NCBI GenBank assembly: GCA_030762935.1 | Contig: CM060884.1 | Span: 74,722,696-74,786,695 of the forward strand | From: Hymenopus coronatus | Taxonomy: Eukaryota; Arthropoda; Insecta; Mantodea; Hymenopodidae | Direction of reading: 5' to 3' | DNA length: 64,000 nt | Shown: piece after piece, positions 44,999-56,069 of the stretch | How the letters are laid out: each line of letters begins with the position of its first letter | Numbering within the stretch: the first letter of the stretch is position 1 | Position numbers and translations under genes: made by a program | Notes under the pieces: generated by a model | The model's database searches: none | The model's input: only the letters and a program-made list of their open reading frames with translations | What the model was told of the DNA's origin: nothing

Positions 44999-45458
44999 AA
45001 TAATTAACTGTCATTTTATTTGCTGTATTCCTACCTTACGAAAGATTCTGCGTATACCAAAGAGAAGAAAATTGCAGATGACCCAAGAGAAACAGACTGA
45101 TTAAAGCGAGGAAGGAGGTATTTCTGGTTGGGCTGCCATCATTACTTCGAGCGGTGGACCGAGAACTTGCAAGTGTTTACAAGAAAAACACTCGCGTGTC
45201 TGTCTGGGCTTGTTAATTCCCAGTCGCCACAACCCCATGTATTTTAATGATCCTTAGAGAGCTCGAAACAAGAAATCCTCTTTATATTTATCAAAATATA
45301 AAAATATTGCGTTTTCATTCAAATGTATAACAAACATTGGAACACTGGGATTTGGAGTTCTCGAAAACACAAGTTAAAATGTAAATTGCTTTATAATTCT
45401 TGAAGGTATTTACGTTGTAAAAATCTTTATAAAGAAACAGTTTTACTTCTGGTATTTT
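44999..45458. other. Unassigned sequence
   Basis: About 460 bp with no repeat or domain recognised; slightly higher GC at 45090-45240. Confidence 0.4.
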
Positions 45459-46293
45459 ACTTTCTCTACACGTAGCATGTACTAGTGTATAGAGAAGGTA
45501 TTGCACTCCACCCCGAGATTTCACCGGAAATACATGTTTTAGGGTCCCCTGTATTCAAAAAAAGCATTTTCAGAAAAAAGATCCGTGTGTCCGTGTCTGT
45601 GAACACGATAACTCAAAAACGAAAAGTCGGTAAAATACCGAAGTTCGTATTTAAGTTAAGTATCTTCCTGGGATGCGACACGAAATGTTTGAGAAAAAAT
45701 CCCCCCACATCAAACTACCCTATACATGGAACGTTTATCAAAAATTGCAATTTTCTCAAAATGGCTGTAACGATTTTGATTAAAAGTTCCTATATTAAAG
45801 ATATTTATCTGACAAATAAAGTGTATATCTTGAATTTTCTGGGAATAGCCTCTGAAGACTATTTTGTATGAATTTTACGGAATTTTGCCTAACTTCTAAA
45901 CCGTAAGAGATGGATAAAAACTTACCACGCAAAAAATGCAGAGCATGTTAAAACACAGAATTTATGTAATATACATTTTTTTCGTGTAGTTAATGGTTTT
46001 AAGATATTCCTTGTTTTAGTTTCAGGTTTCAGAAACCTATATTTTTCTCATACAGGAATTTGTCAACTCCTGTCCATACAAACAAAGGAACATCAGTCAC
46101 ATAGCAACCAGCTTTTGGCTTTCACTTTAACCTATGATACTCCCTTATTTTGCTTCTACTTACAATAAAGGAAGTAACACGAGTATTTCTGCTTAATTTT
46201 CTTGATTAACACGAAGTAAATAGAGGCTTAATATTTTTAACAACACTTTTTATAGAGATGTAGAGAAAGTCATGTGAATAGAACACATCAGAT
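45459..46293 (-). mobile_element. HINE-like repeat, full length
   Basis: ACTTTCTCTACACGTAGCAT, very short microsatellite (GTGTGTCCGTGTCTGTG), end GTAGAGAAAGTCATGTG and ACATCAGAT. Confidence 0.92.
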
Positions 46294-46299
46294 TTTTTC

Positions 46300-46390
46300 A
46301 AACGAAAAGGGAACTTTTGTTTAATGTATTTTATTTTACTCCTTTTTAAAGATTTGATTATCGATCTAGCGTATTCTCTTATTACCTTCT
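46300..46390 (-). mobile_element. HINE-like fragment
   Basis: GATTATCGATCTAGCGTATTC and CTTATTACCTTCTAC match the inner part of subfamily B copies. Confidence 0.55.
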
Positions 46391-46545
46391 ACCGGGTGAT
46401 CCAAAAAGATCCGAACCGGCTGAGCGGTGTTTTGTCTGTCCGCGGTCTCGGCGCTGGTTGCCGTCTTATCTATTATAGAAAGGCGCGGATGAGAACATGC
46501 AACATTTATGAAACTCATCAGTAGTCGTAACGGCCGGAGTCCAAA
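46391..46545. other. Possible DNA-transposon terminus
   Basis: GGGTGATCCAAAAAGATCC has the look of a terminal inverted repeat, but no partner end is visible. GC content jumps here. Confidence 0.35.
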
Positions 46546-46551
46546 TTATAA

Positions 46552-46975
46552 CTAGAAGAATTTTACGGGCTGAGAAGCCAGGTCTGCTGGAGTTTTCAGG
46601 TTCAGACGTTTCGTAAAACTACGGCTGTACCGCGCGGTCATCCCACCCCTGATGCTGTACGGCTGTGAGGTCTGGGGTTCGGTGGCTCGTTCCACCATCC
46701 GCAGACTGCAGACCGTGCAGAACAAGGCATTGAGGATGATATATGGCACAGACCGTAGATTCCCGTCCCACATTCTCCATTCCCACTCCGGAATCCCTTA
46801 CATAGTGGACGTTGTGCGAGAAAGAGCTCGCACAATATACACTAAACTTGCTCCTCACCCAAATCCCCAGGTGAACACTCTCGGTCTTTACGACCACACG
46901 CTGCCTAGGAGACGCGCAAGCTACCGCCTTCCCAAGTCACGCCTTGGGATGGTAATTTTTCGGCCGCCTCTCCCT
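46552..46975 (+). pseudogene. Non-LTR reverse transcriptase fragment 1
   Basis: In frame 46652-47002 and just upstream the translation has LMLYGCEVWGS, IRRLQTVQNKALRMIYG and HSGIPYIVDVVRERA. These match the segment after the catalytic RT motifs of Jockey/CR1-type LINEs (the LLYG-x-WG and LQ-x-xQNK blocks). Upstream RT motifs, endonuclease and zinc knuckle are missing. The sequence is GC-rich, unlike its surroundings, and joins the 5S-like segment near 46990. Confidence 0.75.
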
Positions 46976-46996
46976 TCTTTACAGTTCTACCCGCCA

Positions 46997-47040
46997 AGTT
47001 AAGCAGCATCGGGCCCGGTCTCAACTCGGACGGGTGACCG
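46997..47040 (+). repeat. 5S-rRNA-like segment 1
   Basis: AGTTAAGCAGCATCGGGCCC ... CGGACGGGTGACCG resembles the 3' half of eukaryotic 5S rRNA (AGTTAAGC, TCGGGC, GGGTGACC). About 44 nt only; not a functional gene. Confidence 0.7.
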
Positions 47041-47158
47041 TCCAGTTGTACTCCGACCAGATCTGCAACACTGGCTTCCCCCACCCCGTACCTACATCCT
47101 TTCAGTTCTCCCCGCTAGCCGGCACTGCTTTCCTTGACAGCCAGCAAGCGGCTGGCCA

Positions 47159-47202
47159 AGTTAAGCAGCATCGGGCCTGGTCCCTCTCTGGGTGGGTGAC
47201 CA
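47159..47202 (+). repeat. 5S-rRNA-like segment 2
   Basis: AGTTAAGCAGCATCGGGCCT ... GGGTGGGTGACC, 162 bp after segment 1. Both are preceded by a CAGTTCTMCCCGC-like string, so a larger unit may be repeated. Confidence 0.7.
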
Positions 47203-47344
47203 CTCCGGTAGAACACCCTTCCCACATTACTTCGACACAGACATAAACGCTTGCACAAGACTACATCTTTTATATCACACGGGTAAATCCGCGAGAAAAG
47301 TGGATAGGTACCGTGGTGACTAGTTCCTGCTCCAGGCTCCTGGC

Positions 47345-47645
47345 TCCTGGGGGTGAAGCTTGACAAGGGCGTCACTTTTAGGGAGCATATCAGGGGACCG
47401 AGCTGTTCGGGGTAATGGAGCCCCGGCCTCATTGTACCCGGTGCCAGTTCCCCTTAAGTTGCGCCTTTTGAGGGCTCTCATAGTTCCCTTGTTAATCTAC
47501 GCCTGCGAGATCTCAGGCATGGCGGCAGACTCCAGTCTGCTGTTGCTTCAACAGGTACAGAATAGATGCTTTCGTGCCATCTATTCTGTACCGCGTGGAT
47601 ATCTTACGGGACTCCTGTACGAGACCACTGGAGGACCAAATTAGA
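47345..47645 (+). pseudogene. Non-LTR reverse transcriptase fragment 2
   Basis: LGVKLDKGVTFREHI near 47349-47393, then after a frame change LRALIVPLLIYACEISGMAA and LLLQQVQNRCFRAIYSVPRG. This is the same region of the protein as fragment 1 but from a different LINE lineage. A stop follows ETTGGPN. 5' and 3' parts are missing. Confidence 0.75.
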
Positions 47646-48246
47646 CTTCGGGCAATAAAATAAAGGTTTACCATTTCATCGGAGCACCCCCGCTAGGTCT
47701 CTTGGGGACTATAATCCCAGAAACCGCCGCTTCAGGCGATACCGGTTTCGCCGCATGGCTTGCGGGCATCCCTGGTAATGAAGAAGCACCTCCAACAGCT
47801 GCCACGGCTAAGCTCCTTACAATCCTTCAAGAGTTGCTTGGACATCAAAGTTTAAACCCCCAAAATAAACCCTCACAGCAGTGGTGCACAAGGGCCGTTG
47901 CACCATGTCTGGCAACCGTTGAGGAGCAAAACTTGCCTCCTCCTGTCACTCCACCACCCGCCATCCTGTAAACCCCACATTACCGACAGAACGTGGTTAA
48001 ATTCTTCTTGAGGAATAAGAACACGACTAACACTCCTCGTGCTGCCCTCAGCCGGCCAACTGCTCGTGTCGTGGATGCCACATTTTGCGTAGTTCTTGTG
48101 TCTCTTCTTTCCTATTAAACTTATTGGCATGTTTCGATTCCTTCACGTTAGCATGGTAATAAGGCTTAGATGAAAGAACGGCTGTTTCATGGTATTGTGT
48201 TCCCCTCCTGCCCAAAGTGACCGGGTTGACCTAGACGGCAGCATCT
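47646..48246. other. GC-rich remainder of the LINE-derived patch
   Basis: The 89-residue plus frame 47702-47971 is open but has no recognisable domain; it may be part of the same retrotransposon debris. Confidence 0.35.
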
Positions 48247-48372
48247 TGGTACGATAAATGTCTCAATCTCTTCGGTGATTATGTTGAAAAGTAACCATAA
48301 GTGTACAAAACCTTTAGTAATAAAATAATTGTTCTATGAGCTTGTCTTTTATTTAAGCCTATCGGAGGTTGT
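48247..48372 (+). mobile_element. Mariner 3' end fragment
   Basis: GGTACGATAAATGTCTCAAT ... ATTATGTTGAAAAGTAACC, AGTAATAAAATAATTGTTC and CCTATCGGAGGTTG match the right arm of the foldback mariner at 945-1165. Whether the other arm existed here cannot be seen. Confidence 0.85.
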
Positions 48373-48380
48373 AAAAAAAC

Positions 48381-49202
48381 TATTCACATGACTTTCTCTA
48401 CATATCTGCAACAAATTATTCTTAAAAAGCTTATACTTCTATTTACTTCATACTAATTAGAAAAAAATAGCAGAAATAGTCTTATTACTTACTTCCTTGT
48501 AAGTAAAAGCGAAATAAGATTAAAGTGATAGTTAAAAGCTACTTGATATGTCATTGAAGTTCCTTTGATTGTATGGACAGCAGCTGACATTTTCTTGTAT
48601 AAGAAAAGTATAAGTTTTTCAAAGCTGAAACCAAAAACAGCACATGTCTCAAAAACAATGAACTCCGCGAAAAAAAGTATTTAACATAACGTGCTCTGCC
48701 TTTTTCATAAAGTAAATTTCTTTCCATTTCTTACGGTTTAGCAGTTATTCAAAATTTCGTAAAATTCATCCAGAATAAAGTGCTCTTCAGAGGCTATTCC
48801 CAGAAAATTCAAGATATACATTTTATTTTTCTGGTAAATAGCTTAAGTATAGGATATGTTGAAGAAAATCGTTAGAGCCATTTTTGAGAAAATCAACATT
48901 TTCGAAAAAAGTTCCATGTAAAGGGTAGTTGGTCGTTAGGGGATTTTTCTCAAAATCTTCGTGTGGCATCCCTGGAAGATACTAAACTTAACTACCAAGT
49001 TTGGTATTTTACTGCCTTTTCGTTTCTGAGTTGTGTTCACAGACACACACACACACACTCACGGACCTTTTTTTCAGGAAATGTCTTTTTTAGATAAAGG
49101 GGCCCTAAGACCTATATTTCCGGTGAAATCTCGGTATCGAACTTTTTAGTGGAGTGTTATACCTTCTCTATACACTATGTACATAGTACGTATGGAGAAA
49201 GT
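48381..49202 (+). mobile_element. HINE-like repeat, full except first bases
   Basis: TATTCACATGACTTTCTCTA start; hairpin CACTATGTACATAGTACG; end ATGGAGAAAGT. Confidence 0.9.
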
Positions 49203-49652
49203 AAAATCGGCCCCGTATATCTTACATATTGTGAGATTCCCAAATTTCTCAAAAACAACACATTAAATTCGTCCCAGCTGGACAGGGGCTGTGACGCATA
49301 GAACTGTCAACTGTTGGCCAACTCCTGTCAGCAAATCCTACACGGTCGTGGCAGGATTCCGATTTAATCACATATTCATATATGCCAGTAGAGGCGCTGT
49401 GATCGAACTTCAATTCCGGGTGTGACACGTGGGATTTGTGTGTTCCAGCTGATGCAGGAATTATATCAATACATAGCGATGAATTAGAACCATTCATTAT
49501 CGCTTGCCTGTTGGAATTATGACGCCCTTGTTTATTGGCTCAGCACGCCCTCTTTGCAGTGGATTACACTGCCACACAGACCTTCACAAAACCTGTCAGC
49601 TTTCAGGATGACGATAGCCTGACTGCCCGTCTGTGGCACGTATAAGATGTTT
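49203..49652. other. Unassigned sequence
   Basis: Some CCTGTCAG-like strings recur (49323-49333, 49585-49600) but no element is recognised. Confidence 0.4.
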
Positions 49653-49950
49653 ACTTTCTCTACAAGTACGTGTGGTGTGTATCTGAGGACAGCATAGCTA
49701 GAAACGAAGAGAACTTGGTATTGAAGTTTGGTATCTTCCAAGGATGCGACAGGATGACGATAGCTGACTTGACGGTACACCATGCCCGTTTGTGGCACGT
49801 ATAAGATGTTTACTTTCTCTACAAGTACGTGTGGTGTGTGTCTGAGGACAGCATAGCTAGAAACGAAGAGAACTTGGTATTGAAGTTTGGTATCTTCCAA
49901 GGATGCGACACGATGATTTTCAAGAAAATCCCAACTACCGTATACATAGA
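49633..49950. repeat. 159-bp tandem duplication inside a HINE-like copy
   Basis: GTGGCACGTATAAGATG begins at 49633 and again at 49792. Each unit includes flanking unique sequence plus the hairpin-side start of the element, so the duplication arose after insertion. Confidence 0.9.
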
Positions 49951-50504
49951 CATTTTTCGAAAGTTTTATTTTCTTAAAAATGGCTCTAACGATTTTGTTT
50001 AAAATATCGAATATTAAAGATATTTACCTGACAGATAAAATGTATATTTTTAATTTTCTGGGTGAATAGCCTCTGAAGACTACTTTATTCCGCATAAATT
50101 TTACGGAAATTTGCATAACTGTTAAACCATAAGAGATAGACAAAAACTTAGCACACAAAAATGTATATTACATTAAAACAAACAATTTATGATATATGCA
50201 TTTTTTTCATAGAGTTGGCCGTTTTTGAGATATTACTTGTTATTGGTTTCAGCTTTGAAAGCTTATACTTTTTGCATAAAGGAATTTGTCAACTCCTGTC
50301 CATACAAACAAAGGAACCGACTTTTGACTATCACTTTAACATAAGGTACTCCCTTATTTCGCTTCTACTTACAAGAAAGCAAGTAATAAGACCATTTGTG
50401 CTAATTTTTTCACAATTAGCATGAAGTAAATAGAAGCATAAGCTTTTTAACAATAATTTGTTGCAGAGATGTAGAGAAAGTCATGTGACTGGATCACATC
50501 ATAT
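49653..50504 (-). mobile_element. HINE-like repeat with duplicated start
   Basis: The start ACTTTCTCTACAAGTACG is shortened (hairpin core missing) and present twice; the complete body follows to GTAGAGAAAGTCATGTGACT. Confidence 0.88.
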
Positions 50505-50514
50505 TGTTTTTATT

Positions 50515-50632
50515 GTTTTCTCTTATCCTCCGAAAACGAATGTTGAGTAACTTTATTCTAATTAATTTTGGCATCATTTCACCGATCTCAATCATCGTCC
50601 GATATGACCAACCAGGTTAAGCTAAACAAAAC
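50515..50632 (+). mobile_element. SINE family B, 3' part
   Basis: TTCTCTTATCCTCCGAAAAC ... GATATGACCAACCAGGTTAA; head missing. Confidence 0.8.
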
Positions 50633-50638
50633 AAAAAA

Positions 50639-51545
50639 TCTGATGTGTTGCACTCACATGACTTTCTCAAGCCGTTCTACAAACTTCTTACATCAGATTA
50701 TTCTTCTTTCTGCACCATGTTAATCGAGGTATTCAGCACAATGTTCTTATTACTTAGTTCCTTATAGGTAGGAAGAAAATAAGGGAATACACTAGGCTAA
50801 ATCGATAGTCAAATGTTTTAAAAGCTGTCGTTATGCGATTGCCATTGCAAATCACTTCTTTTCTTGGCCAGGAGTAGAAAAAAAGAAAAACGGACACTGA
50901 GAAAAGTATAAGTACTTCACAACTGAAAATAATAACAATGAATACTCGAAAACGGTAAGCTCCACGAAAAAAATGTTTATGACGCAAATTGTATGTTTAA
51001 ACAAGGCCTACATTTTTTGTATAGTAAGTTTTTGTCTATCTCTTACGGTTTATTAGTTATGCCAAATTAAGCAAAATTCATCCAGAATAAACCGGTCTTT
51101 AGAAGCCATTTCTAGAACATTCAAGATATACATTTTATTTGTCAGGTAAATATCTTTAATATACGATATTTTAATCAAAATCGCTAGAGTCATTTTTAAG
51201 AAAAGCAAAATTTTCGAAAAAAGTTGCATGTAAAGGGTAGTTTGGGGTGGGGGGATTTTTCTCAAAATCTTCGTGTCGCATCCCTGGAAGGTACTGAACT
51301 TAAATTCCAAGTTTAGTATTTTAGCTACTTTTTGTTTTTGAGTTATCGTGTTCACGGACACACGGACACACAAACACACACACACACACACACACGGACC
51401 TCTTTCTGGAAATGTTTTTTTTGGATTCAGGGGGTCCGAAAACATGTATTTCCGGTGAAATCTCGACACCGAATTTTTGGATGGAATGCAATACTTCTCT
51501 ATCCCTATGTACATTGTACATTGTACATAGGGGGCAAGAAAAAGT
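50639..51545 (+). mobile_element. HINE-like repeat, subfamily B, full length
   Basis: TCTGATGTGTTGCACTCACA, then the subfamily B body (TCTACAAACTTCTTACATCA, TGCGATTGCCATTGCAAATC). The second half is of the common type. The hairpin centre is expanded with repeated TGTACAT units (51507-51530); end GAAAAAGT. Confidence 0.92.
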
Positions 51546-51559
51546 AAAAAGGAAAAAAA

Positions 51560-51766
51560 TCTGATGTGTTTCATTCACATAACTTTCTCTATCTGTTTTG
51601 GAAAAACTCCATTTTTATAAAAGATTATGCTTTTATCTACGTGATGTTAATCAAGATATACATTAGCAGAAACGGTCTTATTAATTGTAAGCAGAAGGGA
51701 ATACACTAGGCTAAAGTGATAGTCAAATGTTTAAAAAGCTGTCGTTTTGGAATTGTCATCTTGAAA
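51560..51766 (+). mobile_element. HINE-like repeat, 5' fragment, subfamily B
   Basis: TCTGATGTGTTTCATTCACA and CTTTCTCTATCTG to AGCTGTCGTTTTGGAATTG. Confidence 0.85.
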
Positions 51767-51856
51767 TTTATCGGCAAAGCCTCTCAAAACCTTCTAAACT
51801 GATTCCATAAAAAACGTATATATCGTTAAAATAAGGAACTTATGTCACATATAGTT
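51767..51856 (-). mobile_element. HINE-like internal fragment
   Basis: TTGAAATTTATCGGCAAAGCC to GGAACTTATGTCACATATAG; the next minus copy begins in its T-run. Confidence 0.7.
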
Positions 51857-51858
51857 TT

Positions 51859-52662
51859 ACTTTCTCTACACGTTCCATGTATTGTATAGACAAGGTACTG
51901 TATTGCACCCAAACATAATACCTAGATTTCGCTGAAAATACCTGTTTTAGGGTGCCCTGTGTCTAAAGAAAAGCATTTCTACAAAAAGGTCCGTGTGTGT
52001 ATCTATGTGTCTGTGAACACGACAACTCAAAAACGAGAAGTAAACAAAGCACTAAACTTGCTATTTAAGTTTATTATCTTCCAGGGATGCGACACGATGA
52101 TATTGAGGCAAATACCCACACCCCAAGGTACACTTTATATGTAAACAATTTCAATTTTTTTTCTCTGAAAAATGGCTTTGACAATTTTGATAAAAATACC
52201 GTATATTAGACATATTTATATGGCAAACAAAATCCAGGTTTATATTGAATTTTCTGGGAACACCTCCAAAGACTTCTTTATTTTAAATGAAAAAAGCCTT
52301 ACTAGAAAAAATGTGAATGACATTAAAAACTCACAATTTATGTAATATACATTTTTTTTCGTTACATTGACCATTTCTGAGATATTTCTTGTTTTTCAGA
52401 TTTAAAATAACTAAACTTTTCTTACACGGAAAGCTGTAAACTGGCCCTGCATAGAAACGGATTTCAACCACATGGCAACCAGCTTTTAAAACATTTGAAT
52501 GTTATTTTAGCTTAGTGTATTCCCTTATTTTCCTCCTACTTTCAAGAAAACAAGTAATTAAGAACAATTTTTGCTAATGTTTATCTTGATAGACAAATAT
52601 GCTTTCAACTATAAGTTGTTACAGTGATATGGTGAAAATCATGTGAATGGAGCACATCAGAT
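51859..52662 (-). mobile_element. HINE-like repeat, full length
   Basis: ACTTTCTCTACACGTTCCAT; hairpin loop shortened; end GTGAAAATCATGTGAATGG, ACATCAGAT. Confidence 0.9.
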
Positions 52663-52666
52663 TTTT

Positions 52667-53301
52667 GGAAAAAGGTCCGTGTGTCTCTGAACACGATAAC
52701 TCAAAAACGAAAAGAGTAAAATACCAAAACTATTATCTTTCAGTGATGCAACACGATATTGAGAAAACTCCACCCACCTCAAACTACCCATTACAAGGAA
52801 ACATTTTCGAAAAATTTTATTTTCTCAAAAATGGCTCAAAATATTTTGATAAAAATACCGTTTATTAAAAGATACTTTCATGGCAAATAAAATGCATATC
52901 TTGAAATTTCCGGGAATGGCCACTAAATTTCTGGTTATTCTGAATGAATTTTGCGTATCTTATAAACCGTAAGAGATAGACAGAAACCTACTAGACACAC
53001 AATGTAGATAGGTGCGGATTTTTTTTCGTGGCATTGACCATTTCTGAGATATTCCTTGTTATTTGTTTCAGATTTATAATACCTAATCTTTTCTCACACG
53101 AAATGTTATAAACTCCTGGCCTTGCATAGAAATGGATTTCAACCAGCTTTTGAAACATTTGACTATTGTTTTATCCCAGTGTATTCACTTGTTTTTCTTC
53201 TACTTACAAGGAAGCAAGTGGTAAGACAACTCCCGCTAATGTTGATCTCGACTATCATCTGTTTTATAGCGATGTAGAGTCATGTTAATGGAACCATCAA
53301 A
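52667..53301 (-). mobile_element. HINE-like repeat without hairpin
   Basis: Starts GGAAAAAGGTCCGTGTGTCT and ends GATGTAGAGTCATGTTAATG, CCATCAAAT. Middle of a chain of minus copies. Confidence 0.88.
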
Positions 53302-53306
53302 TTTTT

Positions 53307-54093
53307 ACTTTCTCTACATGTACTATGTACATACTGTATAGAGAGAGATTGTGATAAACCCAAAAATTCAATACCGAGATTTCATCGGAAATACATGTTT
53401 TAGGATCTCCTGAAAAAATAAAATTAGAAAGATGTCCATGTGTATCTGTCTCTCTGTCTATGTGTTTAAGTGTGTGTGGGCAGCATAGCTCAAAACGAAA
53501 AGTGCTTGGTATTTAAGTTCTGTATCTTCCAAGGATACAACAGGAAGATTTTCAAGAAATTTCCCCTATCCCCAACTGCTCTTTACATGGAAAAATTTTC
53601 GAAAATTTTTTATTTTCTTAAAAATCACACTAGCGATTTTGATTAAAATATCGTATATTAAAAGATATTTATCTTACAAGAAAATGTATATCTTGAATTT
53701 TCTGGGAATAGCCTCTGAAGATTACTTTATTCTGGACGACTTTTACGGATTTTTGCAAAACTGCTAAGTCGTAAGGGATGGAAAAAAACCTAAAACACAC
53801 AAACGTAGAGCACGATAAAACACACAGTTTATGTTATATGCATTTGTTTCGTCGGGTTAACCGTTTTTGGGGTATTCCGTGTTTTTGGTTTCAGACAGAT
53901 AGCAACCAGCTTTTGACTATCACTTTAACCTATGGTACTCCCTTATTTCGCTTCTACTTACAAGGAAGCAAGTAACAAGACTATTTCTGCTAATTTTTCC
54001 TCGATTAGCATGAAGTAAATTGAAGCTAAAGCTTTTTAACAATAATTTGTTACACAGATGTAGAGAAAGGCATGTGAATGGAACACATCAGAT
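53307..54093 (-). mobile_element. HINE-like repeat, full length
   Basis: ACTTTCTCTACATGTACTAT, core ATGTACATACTGTATAGAG, end GTAGAGAAAGGCATGTG and ACATCAGAT. Begins in the T-run right after the previous copy. Confidence 0.92.
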
Positions 54094-54662
54094 TTTATAT
54101 AAGGTCTGAGGTGCTTGAAATATTCTCAGTTTGTCACATAAAAATATTCTGTAGCAGATTATATAAAGGAACTATTAAAACATCAACACCTATGAATCGG
54201 ATACAATAACAAGATGGGGTTCCATGTTTCAAACACAGTTTTACGACGGAAAGAAAGTTTGGTGATGTTTATTCAGTGCACTTTGGAAATCATACATTTC
54301 GCGTGATTGAAATTTACGACAGGGAGAGAGTCACTTTGAAAATGATACATTTGGGGTGAAGATGGACGGGCTGATTGAACTTTACGACGTCCCGTTGGAA
54401 ATCTACTGAAGACGCTAACGTCACTAAAACGTAACAGTCACGTACACGTGAGGCTGCTTTAAACTGTCACACACATAAATTCTCCCTCCACCTCAGGTTT
54501 TCTGCGGCAGCAAAAACTTGCACATCGAGACTAAAATTAATTCTCCTAAATGAAGTACATGTTCCCGTACGTTGCCGTTTTGTCTGTTCGTACTTTTGTT
54601 TGTTCCCTCATTAATTTTACACTGAGCTGCTGCATTGTGTCCATTTCTAATTTTTCCTTATT
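54094..54662. other. Unassigned sequence
   Basis: TTTACGAC-type strings recur (54240, 54314, 54382) but no clear repeat unit. The 69-residue frame 54550-54759 runs into a HINE-like copy, so it is not a gene. Confidence 0.4.
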
Positions 54663-54703
54663 ACTTTCTCTACTCTACATAATACTGCATTCCACTAAAA
54701 AAC
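54663..54703 (-). mobile_element. HINE-like hairpin-side relic
   Basis: ACTTTCTCTACTCTACATAA then TACTGCATTCCACT. Confidence 0.65.
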
Positions 54704-54704
54704 A

Positions 54705-55580
54705 TCTGATGTGTGCCACTCATATGACTTTCTCTACAACTGTAATAAACTATTGTTAAAAATCCCATGTTTTTATTTATCTTCATGCTAATCGAGAAAA
54801 AAAAATAGTTGAAATAATCTTAATACTAGCTTTCTTGTAAGCAGAAGCGAAATAAGGGAGTAGCATAGGTTAAAGTGATTGTCAAAAGCTGGTTGCTATG
54901 TGACTGAAGTTCCTTTGTTTGTATGGACAATAGTTGACAAATTCCTGTATAGGAAAAGCCTAAAGCAAAAATTAGGAATACATAAAAAACGATCAACACC
55001 ACGAAAAAATGATGTAACATAATATGTGTGTTTTAATTTGTCCTACATTTTGTGTGGGGTAAGTTTTTGTCTATCTCTTACAGTTTAGGAGTTATGAAAA
55101 ATTTCTTAAAATTCATCCAGAATAAAGTAGTCTTTAGAGGCTTTTACAGAAAATTCAGAATTTAGGTACGTTTTATTTGTCAGGTAAATATGTTTAATAT
55201 ACGATATTATAATCAAAACCGTTAGAGCCATTTTTTAAAAAATCTAAATTTTCGAAAAAGTTCCATGTAAATGGTAGTTGGTGTTGGGGGGATCTTCTTG
55301 AAAATCTACGTGTCGCATCCTTGAAAGTTACATAACTTCAACATAAAGTGTGGTATTTAACGGTATTTTCGTTTTTAAGCTATGCTGCCCACAGACACAC
55401 ACACACGCTCACACACAGACAGACAGACACGCCTACGGACATTTTTTTTAAAAAGGCCTTTTTTCGATTCAGAGGGGCTGAAAACATATATACCCGGTGA
55501 AATCACGGTATCGAGTTTTTGGGTATAGTGCAATACCTTCTCTATCTATACACTATATACATAGTACGTGTAGAAAAAGT
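54705..55580 (+). mobile_element. HINE-like repeat, full length
   Basis: TCTGATGTGTGCCACTCATA, CA tract 55395-55430, hairpin CACTATATACATAGTACG, end TAGAAAAAGT. Followed head-to-tail by another copy 10 bp later. Confidence 0.92.
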
Positions 55581-55590
55581 AAAAATGTGA

Positions 55591-56068
55591 TCTGTTCCAT
55601 TCATGTAACTAGCTGTTCGATATTCTTTCAGGAGATTATATTTTTATCAAAGCATTCCAATCGATGTAAATGTTAACATAATTGGTCTTATCAATTGCTT
55701 CTTTAAAAGTAGACGGAAAATAAAGGAACACACTATGATAAAACGATAGTTAAATGTTATAAAAGATGTGAAACAGTTGATATACGGTTTCCTTTGTATG
55801 GTCCCGTTTGAGAAAGGAAAGTATTTTAAAGTTGAAACTAATAAAAAGTAATATCTCAGATACAGTCAGTTCCACACAAAGAGCGTGAATGACTTTAATT
55901 GTGTGTTACAAAGAGATCTACATTTTTGGTATGATAATTTTTTGTCTATCCCTTACGGTTTTCAAGCAAATAGGGTAGAATTCATCCAGAGTAAAGGATT
56001 TATATATATTTGTGATGCAAATAGCTTTAATATACGATATTTTTATCAAAATTGTTAGAGCAATCTTT
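55591..56068 (+). mobile_element. HINE-like repeat, 5' half
   Basis: TCTGTTCCATTCATGTAACT start; stops at GTTAGAGCAATC where a minus copy begins. Confidence 0.85.
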
Positions 56069-56069
56069 T

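Noticed and set aside
46997..47040. Functional 5S rRNA gene
   Set aside because: Only about 44 nt of the 3' half is present and it is fused to retrotransposon sequence.
51053..51574. 173-residue minus-strand frame, the longest conventional-looking one in a HINE-like copy
   Set aside because: It lies wholly inside a dispersed repeat, crosses a CA tract that translates to V/C runs, and is broken in most other copies. Kept only as a low-interest finding.
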